From: CAVVUC01 sp963751395
Lineage (GTDB): Bacteria > Verrucomicrobiota > Verrucomicrobiia > Chthoniobacterales > Chthoniobacteraceae
Assembly (NCBI GenBank): GCA_963751395.1
Contig: CAVVUC010000001.1
Location: 1,116,001-1,180,000, forward strand
Length of the DNA: 64,000 nt
Direction: 5' to 3'
In this document: piece by piece, positions 25,216 to 34,549 of the stretch
How the letters are laid out: every line of letters starts with the position of its first letter
How positions within the stretch are numbered: position 1 is the first letter of the stretch
Position numbers and translations under genes: made by a program
The notes under the pieces: generated by a model
What the model was told of the DNA's origin: nothing
The model's input: only the letters and a program-made list of their open reading frames with translations
Databases searched by the model: none

Positions 25216-26301
25216 CTACTTTGCGGCGCGGTATGGTTTCCCCGATTTGTAGAGCTCGATGCGTTTTTGAATGTCATCGACCAGAACCTGTTCTTCCGGT
25301 TTCCGGGCAAGGCTCACGGCTTTCTGCGCGGTTTCCACGGCTTCGTTGAAACGCCCCGCCTCGGCGTAAGCGGCTGCCAGCGTATCCAGGGTTCCCATAT
25401 CCTCGGTGATTTTCCGGGCGCGTTCAGCATACCCGACGGCTCGCGTTCCGTTCCGGTAAGCCGGATTCGGGTGTGTGGCGGAAAGCCACGCAAGGCTGAC
25501 AAGCGGCGCGATATAGTCAGGACTGAGCCGAAGGGCTTTGAGGTAAAAAACGACCGCTTCTTCCGTCTGCCGCTTCATGTCAAGCGCCAGACCCAAACCG
25601 TAAGCCGCCTCTGATGATTTAGGATCCATGCGGACGGCTTCGCGATAACAATCGAGGCTGCGATCGAGATCGCCTGCGTCGCGATATTTCGCCGCCTTCA
25701 CCAGTTCCGCTTTGGCGGGCGAGGCGCCTTTTTGCAACTGCCCCGATTCCTCGCCATCGGGCTGCTGCATCGGGAGCGACTGCGGTTGAAAATCCTTCGG
25801 AACAGTCACGCCTTCTGTGAGGCCGGATGTCGAGGACGCATCAGCTTCCGTGGCGGCAGGCTCCTTTTTCCCATAGAAGCTGGCGAATGCAGGCTTTGAT
25901 CCCACAGCGGGCGAGGAAGGACGCGGAGTCACTTCTTCAACGGGCTCGTTGGCGTGACCTGGCTGGTTTAACGGCTCGTGTTGCTGGGAAGCGCTTTCTG
26001 TGTGTTTTGAAGGTGGCGGAGGTTTGAGTACGGGGATTTCCGTCGCGACCTGCATGGCCGGCCACTTCACCGACATGTAAGTGACAGCCGCCGTGACGAA
26101 GTTCATCGCGGCCCAAAATACAGGCGACTTGAAAACGCTCTTGTCGCGTTTCTTCTTCGGCGGAATGGGTGGCAGCGACACCTCGATCGACTGCGGCTTG
26201 CTGCGGCGCCTTCTCCGCTTCACGCGGACCGATTGATGTTCGGGATCGTCCGGGCTTTGACCGGAACTTGTTGGTTCGAGATTGTCTCCTTCGGATTCCA
26301 T
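25216..26301 (-). CDS. membrane-anchored TPR protein
   Basis: 361 residues from ATG 26301 (MESEGDNLEPTSS); the frame stays open upstream but that part is unlike protein. A basic stretch (VRVKRRRRRSKPQ) and one membrane segment (VFWAAMNFVTAAVTYMSV, about 68-85) come first, then a Pro/Glu-rich linker, then at least three TPRs in the C-terminal half (AAKYRDAGDLDRSLDCYREA, AAYGLGLALDMKRQTEEAV, LDTLAAAYAEAGRFNEAVET). Probably an inner-membrane scaffold. Divergent from the flavin reductase-like gene. Confidence 0.75.
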   Translation of the reverse strand: MESEGDNLEPTSSGQSPDDPEHQSVRVKRRRRRSKPQSIEVSLPPIPPKKKRDKSVFKSPVFWAAMNFVTAAVTYMSVKWPAMQVATEIPVLKPPPPSKHTESASQQHEPLNQPGHANEPVEEVTPRPSSPAVGSKPAFASFYGKKEPAATEADASSTSGLTEGVTVPKDFQPQSLPMQQPDGEESGQLQKGASPAKAELVKAAKYRDAGDLDRSLDCYREAVRMDPKSSEAAYGLGLALDMKRQTEEAVVFYLKALRLSPDYIAPLVSLAWLSATHPNPAYRNGTRAVGYAERARKITEDMGTLDTLAAAYAEAGRFNEAVETAQKAVSLARKPEEQVLVDDIQKRIELYKSGKPYRAAK

Positions 26302-26444
26302 TCGGCAGATGATGTTGTTGATACAGCAGCCGCGGTGGAAAAGCCAGCACCGTAATAAGCCGCCCAGCGATTGCCCTGTTTTTTTCGCTTCGTTGCTGCG
26401 GAATTTCTTTTCATCCGACTCGTGAAGATGTAACTCCTTTTTCC

Positions 26445-26915
26445 ATGAATCGTGAACGCATCGGCCCGGCATTGGGCAAACTGACCAGCGGAATTTTCGT
26501 CGCAACGGCAACGCACGAGGGCGGCCGAACCGGCATGCTTGCGAGCTTCATCGAGCAGGCGGCATTCGAGCCGCCGATGCTTTCGATGGCGGTCGGGCGC
26601 GGGCGGGCGATCCTGGCGGCGCTCGACGGACCGGGCATTTTCGGCGTCAACATTCTTGGCAAGGAAAACCACGGTTTGGTGCGTTCGTTCGTGAAGGTGC
26701 AGGAAGCCGATCCGTTTGCCGGGCACACATTGGTGGAAAACGCGCACGGCATTCCGCAGTTCGCGGAGGCGATGGCGTTTCTCGCCTGCAAGGTCGTGAA
26801 CAAGATGGAAGCCGGCGACCACTGGCTTTATCTCGCGGAAGTAATCGACGGCGCGCTGCAGCATGAACACGAGCAGCCGATGTTCCGAGTCCGGCGGAAT
26901 GGGTTCGATTACTGA
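26445..26915 (+). CDS. flavin reductase-like domain protein
   Basis: 156 residues. The FMN-binding split-barrel fold is visible from the N-terminal IGPALGKLTSGIFVATA, the GMLASFIEQAAFEPPMLSMA strand (where related proteins read GM.AS...S..PP) and FGVNILGKEN. Family members reduce FMN/FAD for monooxygenases or bind heme or flavin. Located 15 bp before a Trm112-like gene, so the two are probably cotranscribed. Confidence 0.82.
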   Translation: MNRERIGPALGKLTSGIFVATATHEGGRTGMLASFIEQAAFEPPMLSMAVGRGRAILAALDGPGIFGVNILGKENHGLVRSFVKVQEADPFAGHTLVENAHGIPQFAEAMAFLACKVVNKMEAGDHWLYLAEVIDGALQHEHEQPMFRVRRNGFDY

Positions 26916-26930
26916 GGTGCGCCGGGAACC

Positions 26931-27179
26931 ATGATTGCCGCCGCGCTCATCGAGCTTCTGCGCTGCCCCGAGACAAAGCAGCGTGTCGCCCTTGCTTCCG
27001 CCGACGCCGTGGAACGGATCGAAGCCGCGCGCGCTGCGGGCCGGCTGCAAACGCGTCGAGGAAAGCAGGTCGAGGCGCTGAACGAGGGATGCCTCGTTTG
27101 CGAGGATGGCTCCGTTTGTTTCCCGATCCGCGAAGGCATTCCGCTCATGCTCGCCGGGGAATCAATCCCGCTTCCTTAG
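26931..27179 (+). CDS. Trm112/YcaR-like small protein
   Basis: 82 residues. LLRCPETKQRVALAS at the N-terminus and the C-terminal EGCLVCEDGSVCFPIREGIP with PLMLAGE match the Trm112/UPF0434 pattern (CP..K..L and Y/CPI..GIP.L). In eukaryotes Trm112 activates methyltransferases; bacterial members are little known. The central insert is longer than in the 60-residue YcaR proteins. Overlap with the preceding flavin gene's transcription unit is likely (15-bp gap). Confidence 0.8.
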   Translation: MIAAALIELLRCPETKQRVALASADAVERIEAARAAGRLQTRRGKQVEALNEGCLVCEDGSVCFPIREGIPLMLAGESIPLP

Positions 27180-27194
27180 CACTGCTTCCGGGCA

Positions 27195-28055
27195 CTATTG
27201 CTTGGTCACGCGGGTTGCGATCTTCTCCCGGCCCCTCTCCAAAATCTTGCGCTCCGCCCGCGTCAGGCTGTGAATGCCCTCGCGCGAAATTTTGTCGAGG
27301 ATCGGATCGATTTCCTCGCTGATGAACTGCTCCGGACTCATGCGCTCCATCCGCGCGGCACGTTCCCTTTTTTCAAAAAGATAGCGCTGAATCCGCATCG
27401 GATGACCGAACCCGAGTTGCTTGACGTAGAGCCAGCCGACAAGGCATCCGCCAAGATGCGCGATGTGGCCGATGCCGCTGAGCGCGCCGGTGGCGACACA
27501 GATCAGCGAGATCGCCACGAAGCCGAACGCGAGATACTTCCCCTTGAGCCGCACGGGGATGATGAAGAAAAGCAGAGTCGTGATTTCGATCTCCGGCAGG
27601 ATGGTCGTGAACGCGAGCAACACGGCGCACACTCCGGCGGATGAGCCCACGAGCGGCGTGGTGGCGTGGGTCAAAGCAATCTGCGCCACGCCGCCCAAGA
27701 GACCGCCGCCGAAATAAATGCCAAGCAGATGTTTCGGCCCGACGATGGCCTCCACCTCGCGACCGGCGAAGAAGAGCGTGAGCATGTTCACGACCAGATG
27801 AATCGTCCCGCTTGTGGGCACGGCCGGGTCGCCGTGCAGGAACATGTAGCTCAGGAACTGCCATGCGTAGCCGGAGCGAATTCCCTCGCTGCTGAGCGCC
27901 AGCCAGTGCTCGATTTGTCCCCGATCGAAGGCGTTTCCGAGCGTCTGGAGAACGAACACCGCGACATTCACGGCGACGAGGATCGTCACAAGCGACGGAC
28001 GCCGCCCACCCCAATGGCGCTGGAACGGCTGCAATTGTCGTCTCGGAGAACGCAT
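27195..28055 (-). CDS. rhomboid-family intramembrane serine protease
   Basis: 286 residues with six predicted membrane helices between about residues 20 and 215. The catalytic Ser lies in VGSSAGVCAVLLAF (about 150; the family motif is G.S(A/G)) and the catalytic His in GIGHIAHLGGCLVGWL (about 205); HLVVNMLTLFFAGREVE gives the usual second-helix HxxxN. The basic C-terminal tail (about 230-286) is cytoplasmic. Cleaves transmembrane segments; substrate unknown. Confidence 0.92.
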   Translation of the reverse strand: MRSPRRQLQPFQRHWGGRRPSLVTILVAVNVAVFVLQTLGNAFDRGQIEHWLALSSEGIRSGYAWQFLSYMFLHGDPAVPTSGTIHLVVNMLTLFFAGREVEAIVGPKHLLGIYFGGGLLGGVAQIALTHATTPLVGSSAGVCAVLLAFTTILPEIEITTLLFFIIPVRLKGKYLAFGFVAISLICVATGALSGIGHIAHLGGCLVGWLYVKQLGFGHPMRIQRYLFEKRERAARMERMSPEQFISEEIDPILDKISREGIHSLTRAERKILERGREKIATRVTKQ

Positions 28056-28285
28056 AAGAGCGTCGCAAATTTATGCCACTTGAACAGGGTTGTCGAACGG
28101 GTTTTCTGGCGTTCGCACTTTTCAAGCGCGGGCGGGCGGCCTGCGAAACGAACCGCCGCCGCCCTGCGAGCCGGCCCATCAGACGGGCACGGAACTTGCA
28201 ATGATTCACGTTCCTAATAGCCCGGATCCAGTTGGTTTTCGGGCACAGCAACCGCAACTCATCAATACGAAAGGAACAAGCCTAC

Positions 28286-29068
28286 ATGCACATTCGCAGT
28301 TTCAACTCATTCGGTCGTCTGAACCTTCTGGCCGGGGCGATGCTCGGCCTGATCATCACGTCCTCACACGCCGCTGTCGTCAATTGGAGCGCGCCTGCAA
28401 ATATATCGGCAGACGCCGATGTCAGCACCGACGGCACGCTCGTAGGGGCATTCAGCGTCGGAGACACCGGCGTGGCCAGTCTCACAGTGAACGGAGTGCT
28501 GTTCCAAGGCTTGGAAGTGCCGTTCTCTTCGATGTCTGGAACCTCCGGTAACTTCTCCCTTGTCAGCGAGGGACCTTCCGTTTTCATATCCTACAATACC
28601 GAATTCGGCCCCGTAACGCCTACCGCTCCGCCGTTCTCCGGGCTCTCCGCTGGCTACCAGACGCTTCTTGGTGCCGGCGCTTTTTCGGATTACCAAACTA
28701 CATTCAACTTGACCATATCAGGCTTGATTCCTTTGCAAACCTACCAGTTCCAATGGTGGGCCAACACTTCGGGCCCCGCCGGAGCGGCCTATACGGTTCA
28801 TTCGGCGATTGCGGGAAACAGCGTCAGTCTTAATGACAACAGCACCGGCGTGGATGGCGGTCTCGGCCAGTTTGCCATAGGCAACTTTGTAGCTGACGGA
28901 ACCAGCCAGACGATCAGATTCGCCTCCGCGTCGCCAACGAATACCAACTCCTCAGTGCAATTAAATGCCTTCCAACTGCGCCAGGTGCCGGAGCCGTCTT
29001 CGCTCAGCTTGCTTGGGCTCGCCCTGATGGCGATCGGTTTCCGCAACTGTTGGCGGAAAAAGAACTAA
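28286..29068 (+). CDS. PEP-CTERM sorting-domain exported protein
   Basis: 260 residues from ATG 28286, with AAAGGA 12 nt upstream. Signal peptide 1-29 (ending SSHA), a beta-rich body of low complexity (AVVNWSAPANISADADVSTD onward), and a C-terminal sorting tag: VPEPSSLSLLGLALMAIGF followed by RNCWRKKN. In the EPS-linked exosortase system this tag is cut and the protein is passed to the cell surface. The exosortase is not in the window. The body has no recognised catalytic motif. Confidence 0.9.
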   Translation: MHIRSFNSFGRLNLLAGAMLGLIITSSHAAVVNWSAPANISADADVSTDGTLVGAFSVGDTGVASLTVNGVLFQGLEVPFSSMSGTSGNFSLVSEGPSVFISYNTEFGPVTPTAPPFSGLSAGYQTLLGAGAFSDYQTTFNLTISGLIPLQTYQFQWWANTSGPAGAAYTVHSAIAGNSVSLNDNSTGVDGGLGQFAIGNFVADGTSQTIRFASASPTNTNSSVQLNAFQLRQVPEPSSLSLLGLALMAIGFRNCWRKKN

Positions 29069-29232
29069 AGCCGACGGTGTAACCGGCCGTGCGGGTGCCA
29101 TTCTCACCGGCGCAAGTTTTTCCGGAAATGCTCAGACCAGAGGGATCATCGTGAGTGCCGGTTCCAACGGCCATGACCTCGGCGAGCGGCTCGTGATGGG
29201 GGGCGGGACCTCTCGGAGCACTGAAATAGCGG

Positions 29233-29784
29233 CTAACCGAATGGCTGCAAGCCGCGAGGCGGGCCGAGGATTTCGCGAAGAATAATCGCTTCTCGGATCG
29301 ACTCGGGGGATTGAAGCCTCGTGCGAATGTTGGATCGGGCAGGCGAGGGGGCTCTTGCGGGGACTTGCTGCGGAATTTCCGCGCTCGTTGGGACGAGCGC
29401 TGGTTCCGGCGGCCCGGCGTCCGGAAATGGAATTGGAACGAGAGGAGGGGGCGTGGCTTTTCGCGAGGGCGTCGGCGACCACTCTTGTTTTGCCGCCTTC
29501 GACAGTTCGCGGCGGGGCAGTTTTTTTTGCAGCTTCGGCGCAGGCTGGGCGGGCGGGGCAACCTTTGGCGGTGGGGTGGTGGTGGAGGGAATTCCGAGCG
29601 CTTCGAAGAATCGTCGCATCCGCTCTTCTTCGCTTTCTTCGGGGCTGGGGCGAAGTGTTTGTGGCGGTGCGGGTTTGAACGGTTTTTGCGAGGGCACATC
29701 CGACGATGATCCGGCGGCTTTGTCAAAATACCACTTCGCAAGGGCGACCGCGCCGAAGATCAGCAGGATGATGAATTGTTCCAT
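29233..29784 (-). CDS. single-pass membrane protein with Pro-rich tail, next to floA
   Basis: 183 residues. One N-terminal membrane helix (FIILLIFGAVALAKWYF, 4-20) and then a long Pro/Lys/Glu-rich cytoplasmic tail with a short helical piece (SEEERMRRFFEALGIP) and an ordered end (SPESIREAIILREILGPPRG). It begins 39 bp past the floA stop on the same strand, so it is probably cotranscribed. The LREILGPP ending is seen, from memory, in small membrane proteins of related phyla; no function known. Confidence 0.7.
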   Translation of the reverse strand: MEQFIILLIFGAVALAKWYFDKAAGSSSDVPSQKPFKPAPPQTLRPSPEESEEERMRRFFEALGIPSTTTPPPKVAPPAQPAPKLQKKLPRRELSKAAKQEWSPTPSRKATPPPLVPIPFPDAGPPEPALVPTSAEIPQQVPARAPSPARSNIRTRLQSPESIREAIILREILGPPRGLQPFG

Positions 29785-29823
29785 TGCGGGGTTTGGTTAT
29801 CGCCGTCAGCGGCTCGCCCGGTG

Positions 29824-30846
29824 TTACTTCGCCTCTTCGGGGCGCTTGTCGGAGCCGGCGATCGCGCCGCGCATCTGCGTGTCAGACTCGATGTTTTTCA
29901 TGCGCATGTAATCCATGATGCCGAGATTGCCGGAGCGGAACGCCTCGGCCATTGCCTGCGGGACGGTCGCTTCGGCTTCGACGACTTTTGCGCGCATTTC
30001 CTGAGTCTTCGCCCGCATCTCCTGCTCGACCGCGACGGCGGCTGCGCGGCGGACTTCGGCCTTGGCCTGAGCCACACGCTTGTCGGCGTCGGCCTGCTCG
30101 GCCTGGAGCTTTGCGCCAATGTTGTCGCCCACATCCACGTCGGCGATGTCGATGGACAAAATCTCGAATGCCGTGCCGCTGTCGAGGCCCTTGGCGAGCA
30201 CGGTCTTCGAGATGCGGTCCGGGTTTTCGAGAACGTCTTTGTAAGAATCCGCCGAACCGATCGAGCTGACGATGCCTTCGCCGACTCGCGCGATGATCGT
30301 CTCCTCAGTCGCTCCGCCGACAAAGCGGTCGAGGTGAGAGCGAACGGTGACGCGAGCTTTTACTTTCACGCCGATGCCGTCCTTCGCGACGCCGTCGATG
30401 GTCACGCGGCCCATCGAGGCGTTCGGGCAGTCGATGACCTTCGGGTTGATGCTCGTGCGCACGGCTTCGAGCACGGTTTTGCCGGTGCCCTTTGTCGCGA
30501 GATCGATTGCGCAGGCGCGGTTGAAATCGAGCGAGATGCCTGCCTTGTCGGCGGCGATCAGCGCAAGAATCACCTGATCAACGCTGCCGCCCGCAAGGTA
30601 ATGCGCCTCGAGAGGATCGGTGCCAATTTCGATGCCGGCTTTGACCGCGGTGATGCGGCTGTCCACGATGAGCCCGACCGGCACGCGCCGGAGACGCATC
30701 GCGACCATCGTGAAAAGGCCGACCGGCGCGTTGGCGATGCGCGCCCGAATCCAGATGCCGATGAAGTTGAAAAGAATGACAACAACCGCGAGCACGACGA
30801 TGACCGCAATGCCGGTGAGAACCAAAAGTATCAGTGGACTAATCAT
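29824..30846 (-). CDS. floA: flotillin-like protein FloA
   Basis: 340 residues. Hydrophobic N-terminus with two close membrane segments (LILLVLTGIAVIVVLAVVVI), then the UPF0365/FloA body: RRVPVGLIVDSRITAVKAG, DKAGISLDFNRACAIDLATK, GGATEETIIARVGEGIVSSI, and a Glu/Ala-rich coiled coil (ADKRVAQAKAEVRRAAAVAV) that mediates oligomerisation. FloA organises membrane microdomains. Length and motifs match full family members. Followed by a small membrane protein gene. Confidence 0.95.
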   Translation of the reverse strand: MISPLILLVLTGIAVIVVLAVVVILFNFIGIWIRARIANAPVGLFTMVAMRLRRVPVGLIVDSRITAVKAGIEIGTDPLEAHYLAGGSVDQVILALIAADKAGISLDFNRACAIDLATKGTGKTVLEAVRTSINPKVIDCPNASMGRVTIDGVAKDGIGVKVKARVTVRSHLDRFVGGATEETIIARVGEGIVSSIGSADSYKDVLENPDRISKTVLAKGLDSGTAFEILSIDIADVDVGDNIGAKLQAEQADADKRVAQAKAEVRRAAAVAVEQEMRAKTQEMRAKVVEAEATVPQAMAEAFRSGNLGIMDYMRMKNIESDTQMRGAIAGSDKRPEEAK

Positions 30847-30932
30847 AGGTGGAGCGATTCATTCACTACTTCGACGCCGTATCAACTTAAAAACTCCGCG
30901 ACAGTTGCGTGCGCGGCTGTTCTTCCCGCCAG

Positions 30933-31667
30933 CTACTCGTTCTCATAACGGCGGTCGAGCGTGCGCTTGCCGGTGAAGAACTCCTCGATCGACGCTCCCG
31001 CTTTCAGAAACCCCTTCTTGATATTGTGGCCGACTCCATTCGGATTCACCTCGACGTCATCCTCTTGGTTGTCGCGCGGAGGGGTGTCGTGGCGCGGCTC
31101 GCGCGGAGGCGGAGTGTAGCTGGGTTCGGGTTGGCTGCGTCCGGTGAACCCATCGCGAAAAAGCACGCGTCCGTCGTCGGCTGCGATGCGCAGCGTGCCG
31201 ACCGTGCTCTGGCTCGCGTCTGCAAGCCGAAGAATCCAGACCGGAGAATGCGAGGAGTCATCGGTGCGGAGGAGGTAATCGACAGCGTCAAAACCGACCT
31301 GCGCCTTTTTCGCTTCTTTTTCAGCGACCGTGAATGCGCCTTGCGAGTCGAGGTTGAGTTTTTGAAAATTCATCACCGCACCCTCCGAACTGCCGCTGTA
31401 ACTCTTCACCGGAGTCCGTTCCATCGCGATGCGGCCTTTTTCAATCTCAAACTCGCGCACGCCGCCCCGGGCCGCCGGGTCATCAACCACGACCTTCCAA
31501 CTCGTGGGCTGGGGATTTCCGTTCCGGCCCTTCACCTCGATCACGCGATTCAGGATGGATTGACCGCGATCTTTGCCGAGCGTGCGAAGCGCCTGGTACG
31601 CCGTGTCGCGGCCAAATGCCACGGAGTGCATGAACAGCAGGAGCGAGAACAGCGGTGCGACTTTCAT
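30933..31667 (-). CDS. exported protein of unknown function
   Basis: 244 residues. Signal peptide 1-19 (MKVAPLFSLLLFMHSVAFG). The middle (about 45-185) looks like a beta-rich fold with repeated GxxL and DxxG turns (e.g. FDAVDYLLRTDDSSHSPVWI); then a Pro-rich charged linker and a C-terminal GHNIKKGFLKAGASIEEFF, which resembles an amphipathic helix. No family recognised. Monocistronic, 86 bp from floA on the same strand. Confidence 0.65.
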   Translation of the reverse strand: MKVAPLFSLLLFMHSVAFGRDTAYQALRTLGKDRGQSILNRVIEVKGRNGNPQPTSWKVVVDDPAARGGVREFEIEKGRIAMERTPVKSYSGSSEGAVMNFQKLNLDSQGAFTVAEKEAKKAQVGFDAVDYLLRTDDSSHSPVWILRLADASQSTVGTLRIAADDGRVLFRDGFTGRSQPEPSYTPPPREPRHDTPPRDNQEDDVEVNPNGVGHNIKKGFLKAGASIEEFFTGKRTLDRRYENE

Positions 31668-31798
31668 CGTGGGAGAATGGAATTGCGGGTGTTTGTTTGC
31701 CAGCGCTTTTTTCCGACGCAGGCCGGCCGGTTTTGTTCAATGAAAACGCGGTAATGCTCGCAAATCGCCCCGACCTTCCTAGAGTCTCGATCGCTTCC

Positions 31799-33070
31799 AT
31801 GCCTTCCGAGATCGAACAACTGCGCCACTCTTTGAGCCTCTACAAAGGGCTTGTCGAGGTCAGCGCGCTCATCAACGCCTTCACCGAGTTCGACGAGTTG
31901 CTCGCGGGAATCCTTGACGTTGCGCGGCGCGTGATGAAGGCGGAGGCGTGCTCGCTTTTTCTTGAGGACGAAAACCACGATTTGCGGCTCGTGCTCGCAT
32001 GCACGCCGTCTGGCGAGGTGCAGACGCCCCGGATCGTGGTCCCGCGCGGACGCGGTATTTCCGGTTCGGTTTTTGAAACCGGCACGAGCCTGCTGGTGCC
32101 GGACGCCTATGCCGATCCCCGCTTTTATGCCGACGCGGATAAAAAGAGCGGCTTCAAGACCCGGTCGATTATTTGCACCCCGCTTGTGCGCAACGGAAAG
32201 AAGATCGGCGTGCTGCAGGTGCTGAATCCAACCAGCAAGAGCGCGTTCGATGAAACCGATCTGGATGCCTTCGAGGCTTACTCGAACCTCGCGGCGACAG
32301 CGATTGAGAAGCTTCGCGCGATTGAAAACCGGCGTGATCAGGAACGTCTCGCGCAGGAGCTTTCGCTCGCGCACGAAATTCAGGACAGCTTTCTGCCGCA
32401 GGATCTGCCGCAACTCCCAAACCTCACGTTCGCCGCCACCTACCGGCCGGCGCGAAATATCGGCGGCGACTTTTACGATGCGCTGGAGATTGGCCCGGAC
32501 GAGATTTATTTCGTGATCGGAGACGTTTCCGGCAAAGGCATTCCAGCCGCACTTCTCATGGCTCAGTCGCTCAACACGCTGCGCCTCATCGTGAAGCCGG
32601 GCATCGCGCCGGCCGACGCCCTCATGCGCTGGAACGAGATGCTTTGCGGCCACACGATTCGCGGCATGTTCATCACCACGATCGTCGGCCGCATCGTGCC
32701 GTCGCAGCGAGCGGTCGAATTCGCCAGCGCGGGCCATTGTCCGCCAATGCGCGTTTCGCCGGGCGGGCAGGTCACCGATGTGAAGACCGCAGGCGGGCCG
32801 CCGATCGGTATTCTCGACAACCTGAAATACCCGTCGAACTCAATCACGCTCGAACCCGGCGAATGGCTCGTGCTTTTCACTGACGGACTCACCGAATCGT
32901 TCAACCGCTCCGACGCGCTGCTCGACCGTTCGGGCGTTCAATCGATTCTGCGCCGCGAGTTCGCATCGGCAGCGGACGTTGTCGCCAAACTGAGTCACGG
33001 CGAGGCGGAGCATCGTCAAAACGCCGAGCCGGGAGACGATCTCACGATGCTGGTTTTTGGCTTTCGATGA
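31799..33070 (+). CDS. GAF-PP2C (SpoIIE/RsbU-type) serine phosphatase
   Basis: 423 residues from ATG 31799 (MPSEIEQLRHSLSLYKGLVE); an ATG at 31754 is also possible. GAF domain about 20-180 (LLAGILDVARRVMKAEACSL, RGRGISGSVFETGTSLLVPD), a linker helix with LAQELSLAHEIQDSFLPQ, then the PP2C_SIG domain (NIGGDFYDALEI, VIGDVSGKGIPAALLMAQ, LVLFTDGLTESFNRSDALLD, PGDDLTMLVFGF) with metal-binding Asp residues intact. It overlaps the RsbW-like kinase gene by 4 bp (ATGA), so the pair forms a partner-switching module. Confidence 0.93.
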   Translation: MPSEIEQLRHSLSLYKGLVEVSALINAFTEFDELLAGILDVARRVMKAEACSLFLEDENHDLRLVLACTPSGEVQTPRIVVPRGRGISGSVFETGTSLLVPDAYADPRFYADADKKSGFKTRSIICTPLVRNGKKIGVLQVLNPTSKSAFDETDLDAFEAYSNLAATAIEKLRAIENRRDQERLAQELSLAHEIQDSFLPQDLPQLPNLTFAATYRPARNIGGDFYDALEIGPDEIYFVIGDVSGKGIPAALLMAQSLNTLRLIVKPGIAPADALMRWNEMLCGHTIRGMFITTIVGRIVPSQRAVEFASAGHCPPMRVSPGGQVTDVKTAGGPPIGILDNLKYPSNSITLEPGEWLVLFTDGLTESFNRSDALLDRSGVQSILRREFASAADVVAKLSHGEAEHRQNAEPGDDLTMLVFGFR

Positions 33071-33468
33071 AACGAAGAATCGAATTTGCCAGCCACCCCG
33101 GCAACCTGTGCGTGATGCGGCAGTTCGTGCGGGAGTTCATGGAAAAGTGTTCATTCACCGAAGCGGAAAAGGATCTCATGGTGCTCGGCATCGACGAGGC
33201 CTGCACAAACATCATCCGCTACGCATACAACCACGAAGAGACGCATCTCATTGCGATGGTCTGCGAGAAGCTCTCACGCAGCGTGCGATTCCGCCTGCGC
33301 GATTACGGTGCGCAAGTCGATCCCGCGAAACTGCAAGGGCGGCCTCTCGACGCCATCCAGCCCGGCGGCCTCGGTCTGCACATCATCCGCAGAGCGTTCG
33401 ACAAGGCAGATTATCATTTGAAAAAAACAGGCACCGAACTCGTGCTCACGAAACGGCATCCGAAGTAG
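33067..33468 (+). CDS. RsbW-like anti-sigma factor serine kinase (HATPase_c_2)
   Basis: 133 residues. GHKL-type ATPase: N-box GIDEACTNIIRYAYNH (about 39-54) and G-box region PGGLGLHIIRRAFD (about 100-113). Such kinases phosphorylate an anti-anti-sigma factor and bind a sigma factor. The start overlaps the stop of the GAF-PP2C gene, so kinase and phosphatase are made together. No anti-anti-sigma (STAS) gene is in the window. Confidence 0.9.
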   Translation: MKRRIEFASHPGNLCVMRQFVREFMEKCSFTEAEKDLMVLGIDEACTNIIRYAYNHEETHLIAMVCEKLSRSVRFRLRDYGAQVDPAKLQGRPLDAIQPGGLGLHIIRRAFDKADYHLKKTGTELVLTKRHPK

Positions 33469-33472
33469 AAGG

Positions 33473-33530
33473 GTTGGAGTCCCGCCTTCAGGCGGCTCCG
33501 TGCCCAACCGCCTGAAGGCGGAACTCCAAC
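33473..33530. repeat. 58-bp imperfect palindrome (REP-like)
   Basis: Arms GTTGGAGT + CCGCCTTCAGGCGG (33473-33495) and CCGCCTGAAGGCGG + ACTCCAAC (33508-33530), with one unpaired/mismatched base each and a 12-nt loop; each GC arm is itself palindromic. It lies between the RsbW-like gene and the epimerase and may serve as a terminator. I recall similar palindromes as dispersed repeats in Verrucomicrobia; only this copy is in the window. Confidence 0.75.
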
Positions 33531-33586
33531 GGTTTCGCGCCGGTTTTGCTTGGCTGGCGTTTGTGCGTTCCGCTACGGTGCTCGCA

Positions 33587-34549
33587 ATGAAAATTCTTGT
33601 CACTGGCGGAGCCGGCTTTATCGGCTCGCACTTGATCGAACACCTGCTCGCCGAAGGACACGAGGTCTCGGTGATTGATGAGTTCAACGACTTCTACAAC
33701 CCGCAGATCAAGCGCCTGAATCTGGCAGCCGTCGCGACCCGGATCACGCTTCACGAGGCCGACATCCGCGATGCGGGCGCGGTGTTTTCGATCGTCAAAA
33801 ACGGCGGGTTCGATTCGATCGTGCATCTCGCGGCGCGCGCGGGCGTCCGGCCTTCGATCAAGGAGCCGAAGCTCTACATCGACACGAACATCGTCGGCAC
33901 CTTCAACCTGCTCGAAGCGGCCCGGCAGGCGGGCATCGGGCGGTTTATCTGCGCCAGCAGCAGCAGCGTTTACGGGGTTTTGAAAACGACGCCGTTCCGC
34001 GAGGACATGGCGCTGACCGCGACGATCTCGCCTTATGCCGCGACGAAGCTCGCCTGCGAACAGCTTTGCTCGAACTACTCGCACCTTTACGGAATGCGCA
34101 CGATCAACCTGCGCTTCTTCACCGTCTATGGTCCGCGCCAGCGGCCCGACCTCGCGATCCATAAATTCACGCGCAGCATCTTCGAGGGCAAAACGATCGA
34201 CCAGTACGGCGACGGCACCACCCGGCGCGATTACACCTACATTGACGACATCATCCAGGGTGTGGCCGCCTGTCTTCACTACGAGGGCGAGTTGTGCGAC
34301 GTCTTCAACCTCGGCGAGAGCCAGACGACCACGCTCAATGAACTGATCGCCTCGATCGAGAACGCGCTCGGCAAGAAGGCCACGATCAACCGGATGCCCG
34401 AGCAGCCGGGCGACGTGCCCGTGACCTACGCCGACATTTCCAAGGCGCGCGCGCTGCTCGGCTACGATCCGCACACGAAGATCGCCGAGGGAATTCCAAA
34501 GTTCGTCGAGTGGTATTACGCGACGCGGAAGGAACTCGCCGGCCTATGA
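33587..34549 (+). CDS. UDP-glucuronate 4-epimerase-like NAD-dependent sugar epimerase
   Basis: 320 residues. Rossmann motif GGAGFIGSHL (7-16), catalytic Tyr/Lys in SPYAATKLACEQ (about 147-151), Ser in ICASSSSVYGV, and NLRFFTVYGPRQRPDLAIHK, which is the pattern of glucuronate epimerases (LRFFTVYGP..RPDMA). Probably makes UDP-galacturonate or an isomer for surface polysaccharide. The stop overlaps the start of the M20 peptidase gene (ATGA), although the products do not look related. Confidence 0.88.
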   Translation: MKILVTGGAGFIGSHLIEHLLAEGHEVSVIDEFNDFYNPQIKRLNLAAVATRITLHEADIRDAGAVFSIVKNGGFDSIVHLAARAGVRPSIKEPKLYIDTNIVGTFNLLEAARQAGIGRFICASSSSVYGVLKTTPFREDMALTATISPYAATKLACEQLCSNYSHLYGMRTINLRFFTVYGPRQRPDLAIHKFTRSIFEGKTIDQYGDGTTRRDYTYIDDIIQGVAACLHYEGELCDVFNLGESQTTTLNELIASIENALGKKATINRMPEQPGDVPVTYADISKARALLGYDPHTKIAEGIPKFVEWYYATRKELAGL

